Assembly: GCA_006538405.1 (NCBI GenBank)
Contig: BJKQ01000005.1
Location: 1,240,001 to 1,304,000, forward strand
DNA: 64,000 nucleotides
Reading direction: 5' to 3'
Source: Hansfordia pulvinata
Taxonomy: Eukaryota > Ascomycota > Sordariomycetes > Xylariales
This document shows, piece after piece, positions 1-13,457 of this stretch. Position 1 is the first letter of the stretch, and the number at the start of each line of letters is the position of its first letter. Below the pieces are notes generated by a model. That model did not search any database. It was not told where the DNA came from and was given only the letters and a program-made list of their open reading frames with translations. The position numbers and the translations under genes were made by a program.

Positions 1-2592
1 ATCAGAACAAACAACATGGATGGCATCTCTCTGCTTACAGCTTCCATCCAACTGACTGACCCGTATAGAACCATGTACCTTAGGTACGATCTATGTATGA
101 GAGGTACCCAAGGCATGTAGCTAAGGCGAGTGACTTGCACGGCCCGGCAGCTGGCGCGGATCGTCGGCCAGGAGCGGATGCGCATCGAGCGCCCGTGTGG
201 TGCTGATCAGCGCAAGCATTCGCCTCGAAGGCTAGGTACCTAAATCGCGTATCAAACGCAACCTAAAGCAAGACGACGTACAAGAACAGTGAAACCACCT
301 AATAATAACAACACAAAAAACAAAGCACCAAAGAAGGATTTTCGTATGAGTACCTACTGTCACCGCCTGCCTGGTTCCGCGTAGTCAGTCCCGTCAATCT
401 GCGACGTCGCGTGGTATGCGCTGGGCCCGATTCTGCAGTTGCCACTCGCCGTTCGCTGCCCAGGCCTGGGAATCCAGCGCCCGACCTTCTGCTCCGGGAC
501 GTGGCGCTCCGGGGTGCGTTTGCGGGGAGGCCCAGCTCCAGCTGGAGCGCGCTGCGGCTGCCGGTGGGCGCCTAAACGTGACACGCTCCAGGGCCCTGGT
601 CCACTGCGCTCAGCCCTGGAAGCCGCCGCTGGGCTGTCATGCGCCCTGAAACACGCACCTGTCGTCTAGTGCTATTCCCAGCCCGCCCTTAATCTCCCTC
701 GTAATGCGGATGGCAGCCCCATTGCAGCGCATGGATGGCATCGCTTCACGGCATGCTTCTTCTTCGTTCTTCCTCTTCTTCTTCCGTCACGCTTCTTCTT
801 GCCACTCTTTAGGTATGCCGGGTGCCTGTCCCGACCTGGCCATCGAGTTCCGATCCGCCGCGTGTGCCTGCACCGGCGCTGTCCCGGCACGGCCCCCTGT
901 GTCGCCCTCTCGCCTGCCAGACCCGTGCTCGTGGCCTTGCCCTTCGCTTACGACGCCTGTCTCAGACGCCGGCATTCGGCTCATTGTTTCTTTGGAGCCG
1001 CCCCAGTCTCGGGTGCCTTTGGATTCCACAACACAGCTGGGCTCACCTAACTTGACCTGACCTGACCTGACCTGACCTGACCTGACCTGACCTGACCTGA
1101 CCTGACCTGACCTGACCTGACCTGACCTGACCTGACCTGACCTGACCTGACTGACTTGTAGCTTGCACACTGCAGACGTCGCCACAGGCGTCAACAGGGC
1201 TGTGGTATTTCATTCAATCCATCCCCTCTCATCCCCGACAGGCAGATAGCTCGCGAGTTTTACCAAATCGACCGCGAACCAGGTTCCTTTCGCGCTTGGC
1301 TACGACAAGCCAACCCACCATCACACCCGCCAGACGAGCACACAATGCTTGCAACGTCTACATGTAGACATCGGGACCGACCAAAACCCCTCACGCAGCC
1401 GCCCGGAACCCGGCATCGCCTCGTTGTCGTCTTGTGCCCACCCCATTTTGGTGAAGGAGTCCGTCTTGCTGCCTCCAGCTAACTGCAAAAAGCCAATCGG
1501 GAGATGCGCAAACCCAAGAGCCGGCAAAGTACAATCCCAGAAAGAAGCCCCGAAGAATAAAAAGCCCGACCAAGACCGCAGCGACTGGGCATTCCCACAG
1601 TTGCGCCGCGCGTCTTCCGAAGCTCCTGCCCTGGGTAACGCGCGCAACCAGGAGATCCAACGTTGCGACCTCGTAGCGCCCAGCAATGCCGAAGGAAACA
1701 GGCCGGCCAACCCCCTCCTTGCCGTCGCATCAACCGAGCAGAACGCTGAGCGTGAGCGAAGCAGAAAAGGGCAGGTCACCAGGGCTCGCCCGTTTTCGGC
1801 CAGTCACAGCCCTTATCCCGTGTGCCTATCCGGGCCAAGCGCGCTTTGCGGGTTGCATCGCACTCCTATTTCCCTTCTTTCTTGTTTGCCCTTGGGCCTC
1901 ATCTCCTGTCGAGGGCCTGTGCGACCCGGGACTCGGTGAGTGCAAAGCTACGCCCGAATGATCTGTCGATCTCGCGATGCCGCGCGCCGCTGGTCCTCGG
2001 TCTCGCGTTCCGCTCCGCGCGACGGTGCCCGGTAGCACTGCGGTCTGCGTCGCCACGACTTGCAAGTTCCATATCGCCTTACAGTGGCCATGATAGTCCC
2101 AGCTGTGAGCATGAGCCAGTAGAGATTGGTGGTGCGTGACTTGGAACCCTCTATCGCTTCTGCTTGCAGTAGGGCCCCGCTGTCTACGACTCGGACTATC
2201 CTCTTGACCAAGTCGAAAAGAGCCGTGGCTCGCCAAGTGGCAGCTACAGCTGCGAAGCAGCTTCCTGGAACTCGACTCTCCTGCATCAGTAGCTGTCGTT
2301 AGCAGTAAGCCACTGAATGTCTTGGCTGTTTGTTCCGCGTGTAGGATGCAAGGTTGGTGCACCACTTGAAGAAGCCTACCGGTGCTCTCTGTGCTTATGG
2401 GCTGGTGATCACATCATGTCTTCGTGGTGAACCCGGTCTGAAAACCTAACAGGCAAGTCAATAGCTGTATATTTCTCTTCTTTGTGGCGTCCATCTTAAT
2501 CGCTCGTTCTAATGCTGATGTTGTTTGCTTTTTGAAAAAAATAAGAAGCAGGATCTATCCAGAAACAACGCCAATCCCCCCTCTCTCAGTTA
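1..2592. other. Intergenic, no supported gene
   Basis: No open frame here shows a recognisable domain, signal peptide or a consistent exon chain. The stretch contains a long CCTGA tandem repeat, listed separately, and a perfect 10-bp palindrome TAGGTACCTA near position 233. Open frames of up to about 196 codons occur on both strands but overlap one another and look like chance frames in GC-rich DNA. Confidence 0.5.
1056..1150. repeat. (CCTGA)19 pentanucleotide tandem repeat
   Basis: Nineteen perfect head-to-tail copies of CCTGA fill 95 bp. The unit length is not a multiple of three and the tract lies outside any supported gene, so it is best read as an intergenic microsatellite. Copy number in such arrays is expected to vary between strains. 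Confidence 0.95.
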
Positions 2593-2997
2593 TTATGCAA
2601 AATTTGTCAAACGACGCGTTTGCAAATCCGCCTCCCGAATGTCCCATCTCTTCACCACTTGAAGACTAATTGCGGGAAAGGATTGCCCGAGGACCCGGAA
2701 CTGGGGAACGGCGGTCACCGTGTTCTGGTCAATTTCCTGGTATGCGGTAAAAGTGTCCTGATGGTGGGTGAATAGCACGGTGAGCCCGTCCTCCAAGTTC
2801 CCGATCTTCATCTCGGCGAGTTGGTTCCCCATCCTCAACTTTGGGTTGCCCGATAGCATGAACGGCAGCGGCATTGGGGCGTCGCCAGCTATCCGCCATA
2901 TCCATTCCGAGTGTTTATCCAAGAACTCTATGTCCCAGGCTGCGGTGCACAGAATCAGCGGCGCCAGGGCGGCAAGGAGCGAGGCTGGAGAGCGCAT
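2593..2997 (-). CDS. Small secreted protein, unknown function
   Basis: This is an intronless frame of 134 residues. It opens with a short basic start (MRSP) followed by a hydrophobic stretch rich in Ala and Leu, ending near CTAAWD, which reads as a signal peptide with cleavage around residue 19-20. The mature part is about 115 residues, mixed charged and hydrophobic, with a single Cys in the signal region, so it is not a disulfide-rich effector type. I recognise no domain. The nearest gene is the hydrolase 2.7 kb away on the other strand. The signal peptide and residue composition argue for a real gene, but the length is modest and an extra exon at the 3' end cannot be excluded. Confidence 0.5.
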   Translation of the reverse strand: MRSPASLLAALAPLILCTAAWDIEFLDKHSEWIWRIAGDAPMPLPFMLSGNPKLRMGNQLAEMKIGNLEDGLTVLFTHHQDTFTAYQEIDQNTVTAVPQFRVLGQSFPAISLQVVKRWDIREADLQTRRLTNFA

Positions 2998-5681
2998 CGC
3001 GGAGTCGGGTGTTGGCTGGGCTGACGTCCTTGGCGGTCTTCGGCTCTCGGTTTGAAGGGGTACGGACTAGAGACCTTTTTTTTTTTTTTGCTTTTGAGCG
3101 GGGAGCCAACTGATATCAGAAAGTCCCGAAACTTGGCCTCGGGTTCTTTATAGTCTTCACGGGAGACGTTGTCGGAGAGTCAGTAGGCAGTGTTTGCACA
3201 CAGGCGTAGCCTCCCAGGTCTGTGTATTTTTAGAATCCGCCTGGTGGAGGACGCTGGCTGCCATTGAATGACAGGGGCACTCTTGACCTAACGTACCCTG
3301 CCGGGGGTCATATTGTGCGGTCACAGCCAGGACTCGTCCGGGCTCTTCCAGCCGCAACGCGCCTCCCAACGCATCAGTGATTCTTTCCGCCCGCAAGCTG
3401 ACTGGTTTATTCGGACTGGGGGCGAAGTTGCCACGCTGAACTCCACGGCCTCGTTCACTCCCTCTTCCCTGACAACACCACTGGTCTGACAGAACATTAC
3501 GAGCCCATACTTTGGTTCTTAATGCACTGCTGGAATTAAACAAAATCCACGAGTTGCCAGTTGCCCAAACTGGCCTTCTGCGCGCGTTGCTGTGTACTCG
3601 CACGCGGCGCTCAGCCGCTGCATCAGAAGAGGGTGCTCCAGAGACTTCGCGAGGTCTATCTCCCAGGAATGAAAGATAGCGGGCCCGGAGTGGCGAGAGC
3701 GACGACGCTTCTGTCGTCTTGACTCTCTGCTGCTGAATCGCTGGGCTCAACCCGGTCTAGGCTTCTTCGAGCTCTTCTCGCATAGTCTTGCCAGAGCCAC
3801 AGTTGGGAGTCGGACTGATAACACATCCATCGGACCCACGAGCATGTGACCACTTTGAATGGTGCGCGCTCCGACTGCTTTGCGGGCAGTCCCGGCCTCA
3901 CACGCGCGCCGCGTCGACCTCGTTCGTTTTTTTTCTCTGGTCGGAAGATCTGCGCCCCGCCCCGTGTCGATTCGGTCCATCGCGAGCGTCGCGGACAAAT
4001 GCGAGAGACCCTTGGGGACGAATGTCCGCAGTGGCGCCAACTCCAGTCGATCCCATGCACTTACTGCCGTGCCGCCCTTGTTGGGCGAGGGCTGCAGACT
4101 GCCACACTGCGTGCCAGGCACCGCCCGCAAGCCGGCAGCGAAGCTGCGCGCGCACCGCTCCGGGACTTAAAGACTGACGAGTAGACACAGCGCTCGCTCA
4201 TCTCGGGGCAATGGCGCGCTTTCGCCGGCCCTCGCCTCTACGCCACCAGACAGCCGCGCTTGTGTGGCTAGCCTTGTCTTGTCTTGTGCCGAAGACTTCG
4301 GCTGAGCTGGGCTGATACGGGCGCCACGGCGATTGTCTCCCACCCTGGTCAAGCTGAGTTCCCTTCACGTCAGAACAAACCTGTGTGTGTATAGAGAGAG
4401 TGGCTAAGCGACCGACAGGGCTATCGCGGGCTGAACAGCCGCCTGGAAGCCTTGGTGCCCCAGTGGAGCCCCTCGCTGCGAAGGCCATGGAGAACAATGC
4501 TGACCATGCGGGCGGACAGAGCTGATGCGGTGAGGCAAAGGGACTGTTACCGCCTGCCGTGACCGCAGCCGCTGGGCGTGGAAGGAGAATCTGTGCCCGT
4601 ACGAGGCCCGTCGCCATCCCGCGATCTGCGGTCGCGCTGGCAGCCGCCCAACCTTCCCCGTCGATTCTGACGTTCTCAGTTGCGGCCACAGTTCTTTCGT
4701 GTCCCGGATCCGGATTGAAGAATTGTTCCATGTCGTTGTGATGAGGTGTATCGAAGGCTGGACCACTACCGTATCCCATTGGGTCTGGGAACACCCGTCG
4801 GTGACAACGCTTCTCTCTGGGAGGGTTCATGATCGATGGCGGCCATGAGTCAAATTGGAAACTGTGCCCTTGATACATGGATGCAGGCACCTGCGAGCCA
4901 TTATGTAGCCCGTGCCGTGGAAATGCAGATCACCTCAGAGGGTTGGGCCAGACGAGTGCTGAAATGTGTGGAGGGGGGTCATTGATCGTCAAAGGCTATC
5001 GGGAACCGAAGTGGTCGAACTGCCTCTCTATATACACAACACACGAATGAATCAGCCCTTGATCTCTTGACTCTCGACAACGGAGACATGTTAGCGACGG
5101 GCGAAGAGTAATTGCATGCCAATCTCCATTGTGCACGTGGTCTACAGCAGACGAGACGGGAAAGACCAGACGGTATTGCGGACTGGGCTCGTAGGTCGCC
5201 ACTGGCCCTGAAAGCACCCTTTGCGCTTTTCTCTCTCTGGATAGGACCCAAGTCCCAAGCGCAGGCAACGCGAGCCCTGGGGACCGTATAAGGCACCGCC
5301 TCATGTCCACCAGGCAATACGTGGCCCGGCCCCGCGCCGACGGGGCAAGTAGACACGGCGGCCAAGAGACAAAGACGGCAGTGAGCGAGACCCGAAGAGT
5401 TGGCGCGCAAACCATACCTAAGGAAATTCAGAGTTTTTGGTCCCCGGGGAACTTTGTGTGGTCATTTCGTTCCAAGATTCGCCCGAGCCAGCCTTTTCGA
5501 GATAGTTACGGCGATATTCCTGGCCTCGGACTCCCGGAATAGGTTCGGATGCACGCGTTAGGTCCCCGAGCCTCTTTCAACAGCCCCGGGGAGAAGCTGA
5601 TATGAGATGAGAGCTGTCCCCGTGCGAGAAAACCCCCGAGGTCGCAATCGGTAGAGAATACCACAGACCGAGCCGGCAGCG
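2998..5681. other. Intergenic, no supported gene
   Basis: This 2.7-kb stretch separates the small secreted protein from the hydrolase. The longest frame is 230 codons on the minus strand at 4198-4890. It has no recognisable domain and becomes low in complexity in its second half, so I do not call it. Confidence 0.5.
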
Positions 5682-7532
5682 ATGACCACAAGCAGACTCG
5701 TCCTGGCAGCTCTCTGGGTCGGCGCCTGGGGCCTCGACTGGCAGCCCTGCACGACAGAACACTTCCACTGGCACGACGACGAGAGCAAGCTGGAGTGCGC
5801 GACTGTCACGGTGCCACTCGACTACGACGACAGCATTCTCTCTCCCCGGAACCGCTTGCCGATCCAGGTCGTCCGCCTGCCCGCTCTGCACCAGCCGGCG
5901 CTGGATAGCATCATCTGGAACCCCGGGGGCCCTGGCGCCGAGGGTGCGCGCTATCTTCGCTACCGGGGCGCTGAGCTCCAAAGGCAAGTGAGGCTCCTGC
6001 GGGTGTGGCTCGCCATCTCGCATCGGAAACTGGAACTTACACCAATCGCAGGGCGAGTGGTGGCCGCCACGACATTATATCTTTCAACCCGCGGTACGTC
6101 CAAGTCACGCTGCCACTGGTACCGGAAAAGGCATCTCTCGACCGGGAACACACACAGAAACTAACAGAGAAGAGCTTCTCACCAGAGGCACTGGCAACAC
6201 GCTCCCCATCGCGTGTTGGGACGATCCTTCAGAGAGGCCTCCTGAGATGGTGGCCACCGACACATCCGCGCTTCGAATTGCCTTCCAAGAGTCCGCCCAG
6301 CTGGCTTCAGCCTGCTACGACCGCTCGAAGAAGACTGGGAACCTGATGGGCACTTCGTACACCGCTCGAGATGTCTGGGAGATAGTCGATGCGCTGGGGG
6401 GAGATCGCATGTTGAGATTCTGGGGTGAGTCCAGTCAGCAACGCACTCCAGATGCAGACTCATGCCGGGCTGACACAAGAGACAGGGCAGTCATATGGAA
6501 CGACCTTGGCCGCCAGAGTGGCCGATCTGCAGCCCGACAGGATCGACAGAATTCTGCTTGACAGCGCGTATCCGCCCGAGTGGTACTTTGAGCATCCTGT
6601 GTCAGCCTGCTCCCCCACCTTGCCTTCCTTGCAAATCACAAGCTAACACGGAGCAGAAACAAGCAAAACATCGCCATCTACAACCAGGTATTCGACGAGT
6701 TCTTCAATGTTTGCTGGAGGGAGGGGGAGAATGCATGTCCCTTGAAGTCGCAGGCTGGTTCAAAGGATGAGCTGAAAGACAAAGTTCTTCGGCTTCTCCA
6801 GAGCGCTAGGGAGACGCCTTTGGACAAAGACGGGGCTCATTTGACTTATGCCGACCTGGTCAGCCTCATCAATACGGCACACAGAATGGCTTACGCAGCC
6901 TGGGACAAGTTGGCCTCAATGCTTCTCAAGCTACTGAAGACGGAACACGACGCTGAGCTTGGTCGCATCATTCAATCGCTGAGGAAACGCCCCGTGCCTC
7001 GCGATCCCGTGGTGTCAAAAGGCCCAGGGAGTACAGCTATCCGATGCAGCGACGAAATACCGCGTTACGGCACAGTGGAGAAGTTCGAAATCCTTTGGAA
7101 ATCGATCAAGAGTTGGTCGTTCATGGGAGATGTCCTGTACCAGGAGGCTATCGAATGCGCACCATGGAGGTTCGAAGCGAAAGACGGATACAGGGGCCCA
7201 TACCCTCGACTTCCCGGCGAGAACCGCTTTCTGATTCTCAACTTCAAACACGACATCCTGACGCCCTTGGAGGGAGCAAAGCTTTTTGCTAATAACATTG
7301 ATGGTGCAACTTTCGTGCAGGTCGACGGAATCGGGGTAAGTCCAACGTCATCTTCTCAGACAGGCAGAGACTCCCACCATGCCATCGCAACTGACCAGAG
7401 TCCATCTAGCACGTGGTTGCGCTGTCACACATTGACGAGGTCGATCGAATCATTGCCAACTTCTGGATCAGGAAGCACCTGCCGGGGTCGCATGTCCTAA
7501 CCCCCCGTCGCCGATATTTCAAGAATGAGTAG
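5682..7532 (+). CDS. Secreted alpha/beta hydrolase, tripeptidyl-aminopeptidase type
   Basis: Six exons (5682-5983, 6052-6093, 6186-6424, 6486-6600, 6657-7335, 7410-7532) join to 1,500 nt, or 499 residues, in phase throughout. A signal peptide covers about residues 1-17. The oxyanion-region motif WNPGGPGAEG and the strand DIISFNPRGTG are typical of the S33/TAP hydrolases. The nucleophile is Ser197 in GQSYG, the likely acid Asp432 in FKHDILTP, and the likely base His460 in GIGHVV. The C-terminal third corresponds to the TAP C-terminal domain. Family members release N-terminal peptides or hydrolyse small esters and amides outside the cell; the substrate cannot be read here. The first intron has a GC donor (AG|GCAAGT), the only start that keeps phase. 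The donor at 6601 is weak but is required by phase. Confidence 0.9.
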
Positions 7533-10329
7533 CAGACCTAGTTGGACTCGGCTGGGTGACGACACTGCACCTTGCTTTCTTTGTCCCAGTGTCAGCTCGG
7601 TAGGTAGACATAGTCACGTTTAGTTCTGAATGCTGTGCCACTTTGGCTCTGATTTATCGGTTCATCAGAGCAGAAGCAGATTGTCATTGCTTCTATCTGC
7701 TGTGCCGAATGAGTACAGGCATCGTGCACCCACGAGACCGTGCGAAACGAGGTGTGGGTTTCAGCACTTTGAAGAGGAAAGGTGAGTGCATGTAGCTCAG
7801 GTTGACCTGGTGCCTCGCTTGAAGCTGCTGGCTGTGAAAAACAAGATACGGGCATATCCACGTCTGGGCATCATATTCTTATCGATACGATGAGGGCTGG
7901 ACTTTCGAGTGCCTAGGTCCGCACTGGGAAGGGACTGAGCTCCGAAAGAGGATAGTCGAGTTTGTGTGTCTTGAATCTAAGTGGACAAAATGGGCGAGAC
8001 GGGCAGTAGGTCGGGAGCGGAAGACACCAGATGGGGAACCCGATGCTGACGCAGAGGCCGGGCCGGGAATGTGAGCGAGAGACTGGGGAGGGAGAGGAGA
8101 GAGAGAGGGAGGTGGGCAGGGGCCCGGAAGAAGAGGGCGGGCAGGGTTCCAATACGACACGGGCCTACGAGTACCAGTACCCCCGTACCTAGGCACTCAC
8201 GAGGGGTGCAGAGGGAGAGCCCCTCCCCCACAATCCCCAGCTGCTTGGCGTCGAGTCGCAGGGGCAGTCCCGGCCCACCCCCTCTTCTTCTCCAATGCGG
8301 GGACGGGCGCTGGCAGGCCTGTGGTTGGCCTGCGGCAGGGCACAGGGGGCTACCAGGGCCCGCCAGATGCGCTAAAGCTGGCCGGGGCCACTGAAGCTCA
8401 CTGGTGGGTTCCGCTGGGGCATCCGGGGCTACAGCCCGTCGACGGGGCGGTCTGCCTCTTTCCGGGGAGGCACGAGGGGATCCTGCAACCTTGACGTGCT
8501 GGGACGTGCTGGCCTCGGCCGCCCCTGCCGTCGCGATTCCATGTCCTATGAGATCCAGTACCTCCCTTCCAGTGTTTCTTGGGCTGATTGTAGGTACTTC
8601 CACCGGATTCCCCTCGTCACTACCTCTGGCAGGGCTTGGATGATCAGAGCAATCCCACAGCGGGACTGCAAACATCCATGACAACTGCGCGTCTTGATAC
8701 AGCGAATGCAGGAGGCCGAGGAAACCTAAAGTCGAAAGGTCTGATGTGGTCTTTTTCGCGACAATACGAGCCGAGAGTTTCTCTGGCAAACGCAACCCGA
8801 CGTGAGAGGTACTCGCACATGCAGGCCGGCGATGGGAGCTCAGGCGGTTTCCGCTCGCGGATAAAGAGGCACTGGAGTGCCTCCATATCTTAGGTAACTG
8901 CTTGATCATGTGAACTTGTAGGCGGTACCTAGCGATGTCGTCCGCATGGACGCCTATTTGCATGTACCTGACACGCCCGCCCACCTTTCCCCAACAGGAA
9001 CACACGAAGCCGGCAAAAAGCCCCGGCCTTCAAACACGTCCATATTCTGGAGATGGCGGTCAAGGGTTCAACGGCTACGCGCAATCATGTACCCGTACAT
9101 GGTCTTTCTACCGTGCAGTGGCCATGCCGTGCTCTCATGATGTACCGTAGACGCAGATGTCGTGTATCCTCCGGGACAATGTCGAACTCCGACCTGTCCA
9201 ATGATGCCTCTCGTCCGAAGCTGCACTCGAGGTCGACTCGACCTTGACAACGCCGACATCATCCACCCACCTTCGACCCCTCGGGTGGCACAATACCCCA
9301 GTCCAGCACTGCTTGCACATGGGCATCTCGGGCCCGCCCTAGATCTACATGGTTAAGCCCTTCTGGTCCTCGCTTCTCCATCTCCGCATCGCCCCCCGGA
9401 TCGTCTCCCGCCCCCTCACGGCGCCACTGCTCTCCTCACCCGGATCCTCTCCAGCTGCTCTCCGACGCCGACCCCAGGAACCTCTACCGAAGTAGGCGAC
9501 AAGCCTCTCTCAGAGGTACCCTAAGTGGGCTGCTAACCGCGGACAGCCGTGCTGCGGGCTCATACATGTTTCCCATCTCCCCAACTCTTGCGTTCCGGCT
9601 TCCACGGCGCATGTCCTCGCCTTGCCGCCGCCGCCCTTCTTGCAGCATCCCTCCCATGGTCTGCCGAGGTCAACGCTGCGCCCTCACTCCCTTCACTACT
9701 CCCAAACGCCGCCCGGCCTGCCCTGTAATGGAAGCAAGCGATTGACTGTCGGGTTCCTGTCACAACACCAGCCCCGCAACCGTTGGCGCCGGACAGGCGC
9801 CGCCTCTCGTGCCATACCGCGAGACAAAAGCACGGGCACGGGCACAGCCCTCAGGCTTACTCCGCGCGTTCAGCAAAATAAGACCCCAACGGTCTCAAGC
9901 CGCGGGCGCGGCGAGCGATCGCGCCGGCCCGAGCAGAGCACTCGTCTGCATTGGATCTCGTCTGCTGCGGGCTCCTGCAGATGCGCAGTCCTTGCACCGC
10001 GCCATCGACAGCTGGCCCTCTCTCCTCTATCAACAGACTCGGCACACCATCAGCTCGAATTCTTCTGGGTCACCAAAAAGCGGCACGCAGGATTCTAGTA
10101 TCTGATTGCTTGCCGGCTGCGCCATTCTATCTCAATCGCCGGCCTTCCCACCCATCCTTGGGACTACCCCGCAGATCGTCCTCTCAACAGCCTTCCCTAT
10201 ATCTCACTGGCCGCCCGGTCCCCCCGCACCACTTGTGTCCCGTGACCAGACTGGGCCCCGATCGCATCTTAAGCCAGCCGCCTGGCGCTCCTGTTCGCGG
10301 CCCGAGACTGCCGCTCTCAGTCTTCCACC
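7533..10329. other. Intergenic, no supported gene
   Basis: This 2.8-kb stretch lies between the hydrolase and the C2H2 regulator. A 342-codon minus-strand frame at 7977-9005 is Pro/Ser-rich in its second half and shows no domain. The last kilobase is probably the promoter and leader of the downstream regulator. Confidence 0.5.
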
Positions 10330-13300
10330 ATGCAGTCTATTCAGTCAATAGAGGGGCATGGCGCAGCCGGAATCGCCGTCGAGAGCATGGAGGTCCGCCC
10401 CCAGAAGCCCAAGACGTTGCCGTGCAAGTTTTGCAGCAAACGCTTTCGGTGAGTTACCAGCTTTTGACCTGGCTTTGCAGCGGCCCATGGAACCTATAAG
10501 CTGATGTGAAATCTGCACAGTCGAGTTGAGCACGTACAACGACACGAGAGGACGCACACCAAGGAGAAGCCGTTCTCCTGCGAGTGGGCGCGTTGTGGGA
10601 AGACGTTTGGTCGCCGGTGAGTTGCCATCTATGCATTCTCTTGTTATTGCTCCTGCGGGGCCTGTTTCGAATCGAGACTATTACATGTCGCCAATCGCTC
10701 GGCTTTCCCGTGCCTCGATTCTGCATTACTGGCTTGAAGGAAAGCATGTGCTGCTCACTCGCTTGGCACCAGCTATCATGGCCATTGGGCCTGACGAGGC
10801 CAGCAGAATGCTGACGCCGAAACCAGAGATCTCCTTGTACGTCATGAGAAACTCGTCCACTTGAATGAAGGACCGAACAAAAACGACAAAGATGGCGGCC
10901 GGTTGCGGCGGCCTTCACTGGCGACCAGCGGCCCGTTAGTTGTGGCCAGACCAGAGCCGGTTCCAAGCACAGGCCACAACAGCATACGTCGAGACAGCAT
11001 CATGAGTGTGGCTATTGCTCAGCCTCAGCAATACCAGGTCAGCCCTATAACTCCGGTGACTAACCACGCCATATCACCCGACGCGCGCATGTCTTCCCGG
11101 AATGCTGGCTGCAACCTTGACCTTCTCTCCGATGCCGCCACGCACATAGCATCCGCAGGCGAAGTTCCCACGGTCCCATCAATGGTCCAGGATCTGGGAC
11201 AGCACGTCGCCGATATGCCGCGTGTGAAGCCGTATAATGAAAGCATACAATATGGCGAACGCGGTCGCGACCCCGAATCGGTGCCCATGCCAGTGGGCTA
11301 TCCAGAACAAGAAACCACGGCTTTCGACGACTACAATCTTCTCATGGATGACTTCGCGACCACTTCTCATTTTCTCCCTCAAGCCTTTGATCTGGATCCA
11401 ACCCTGAGCATATGGCCTCGAAACTACGGGGACCTCCAGAGGGGGGGTCAGTCAAAACCGCCATCGCAATTCCCCTCGCGATTCCCTTCACTTGCCCCAG
11501 GCGAAGCCCAAGATGGAGGGCGGTCATTGCACGAAGAGCCGAAAGGGCCGTCTCTGAGAGTGATTGCTGCCGACTACAGCGTGCTGAAGAACCGCTTTGA
11601 TGAGTTCTCATCCGTCTTGCCCAACGACTTCGTCTTCCCCTCTCGGCATACCCTGTCGCGCTTTCTCGATGGATACGTAGGCGGGTTCCACGAGCATTTG
11701 CCAATTATCCACCTTCCGACCGCCAACCCAGTCGATCTTGCTCCTGAGCTGCTTCTTGCGATTCTTGCCGTCGGAGCTCAGCACAGATTCGAGCACCACC
11801 GGAGCAACGCACTATGGTATGCATCCAGAGCCGTGGCCCACGAGCAGATCAGGAGACGGAGTAGTCGCGAAGTACACAGCTTGCTGCCTACTGCATCGGC
11901 GTACAGTCCGCACTCCACCAGACCTTCACCGAGTCGAGGGTTCCGGCATTCCTTCAGCTCGGTCCAGCAAGAAAGGCCAAAGACACAGGAAACCCACAAA
12001 GAGCCCTAGTAAGCCAGACCTCCTCACTCCAAGACTGTAGCAGGACTAACCGGCCCCAGTTCGCCAAACACACCCCAAGCTCGGATGGAGACCATACAGG
12101 CGCTTCTCCTTCTCTTCGCTGCCGGGCTGTGGGGCGCTAAAGCGATTCTCCACGAGTCGTTGTCGCTCCAGAGCCTGCTGGCCATGCTGGTACGAGACGA
12201 GGGCTTCGTGTCCGAATCGACGCAGACGGGCGACTGGGAGACGTGGATTCGGATTGAGGGGGCGAACCGGACCAAGCTGATCACGTACTGCTTCTTCAAC
12301 CTCTGCAGCATCGCCTACAACATGCCCCCGCTACTCCTGACGTCTGAAATCAATCTCTACCTTCCGCACTCGTCCAAGCTCTGGAAGGCAGAGTCGGCCT
12401 GGCAGTGGCAAGAAGCGCGGCATTCGTACCCCAGCATGGACATCTCGCTCCAAGATGCGTTTTCCACGTTGTTCAGCCGGCCACCGCAGGGACCCCCAGC
12501 TTACATGTCATCCCTCGGCAACTACATCTTGATCCACGCGCTGTTGCAGCACATTTTCTTCCTGAAGCAGACGTCTTTCACCTCGGTGCCGGCCTTCGAA
12601 GCACCCAGGGGCCTCCGCCCGGATGATGTTGACGACTCGTTCCAGGCGCTGCGGATATGGCAGATGAGTTTCGAACAGCACCAAGCGCGTGAAGCCGTCA
12701 CGGTGCAGCAGGGCATCGGAGAGGACTTCCCGGGCGGCTCCGTCGCCTACAACTCGACCGCTCTGTGGAGGCTGGCGTCGATTCGCTTGTACACCGACTT
12801 GAGCCCGAGCCGGACGCTGGATACGAGGGACGCGGGGCAGATAGCACAGACCCTGAACAGCGCGCCTCAGCTGATCCGGAGCGTGCGCCTCAACAGGGCC
12901 GTTCTGCAGGCCATACACGCCTTGTCCATGCTCGTGAAGCTGGGGGTCAACTATGTCGCGAGGCGCAAGTCCTCGGAGTGGAGCATGCAGCACTCGCGTA
13001 CGTGGAGACGAAACCCCAATTTCCCAGTCAGGAATGTTGTGTGAGCTAACAGGACGCAGTCTGCAATCTTGAGTGTGCCATTTTGCTGTCCAAGTGGCTG
13101 ATGGCGCTGGCGACGTTGGGACCCAACGACGCCCCGCCATCCCCGGACGAACGGAACCTGCTCGAAATGCTGCGGCGAATGCTGGACGAGACCGAGTTTG
13201 CGGTCCCGATCGACCCGTCGCTGGCGGGCAGCAGCGGGCACGTTTCCGCCGCGGACGCGGCGGCGGGGGACGGCAGCAAGCTGCGGCAGCTGGCGGCAGC

Positions 13301-13457
13301 GGTGATCCGGGTATGGGCGGAGACATTTAAGGGCTCGCACATTTTTGAGATCATCACAGTGGTGGGGGATGGCCTGGAGGGCTACGCAGACTTGCTGGAG
13401 AAGCCGCTCCACCGAGGGTCCTTGGGCGGGATGACAGCGAATGGCGGGATGGGTTGA
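10330..13457 (+). CDS. C2H2 zinc-finger transcription factor with fungal-specific TF domain
   Basis: Five exons (10330-10448, 10521-10616, 10827-12008, 12060-12997, 13060-13457) join in phase to 2,733 nt, or 910 residues. Two tandem C2H2 fingers sit at the N-terminus. Finger 1 uses Cys32, Cys35, His48 and His52. Finger 2 uses Cys60, Cys65, His78 and His83, joined by a linker containing THTKEKPF. A Ser/Pro-rich region of some 200 residues follows. From about residue 300 onward the helical part (for example HRSNALWYASRAVAHEQIRR and the LWRLASIRLYTD region) matches the fungal-specific transcription-factor region seen in C2H2 regulators. The start has a good Kozak context (CCACCATG). The product should be a nuclear DNA-binding regulator; its targets cannot be inferred. 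Confidence 0.9.

Noticed and set aside
4198..4890. 230-codon minus-strand frame with a fairly protein-like first half
   Set aside because: No recognisable domain, no signal peptide, and the second half drifts into low-complexity sequence. Frames of this size arise by chance in GC-rich DNA.
7977..9005. 342-codon minus-strand frame
   Set aside because: It is Pro/Ser/Leu-rich with no domain or motif, and several competing frames overlap it. I read it as a chance frame.
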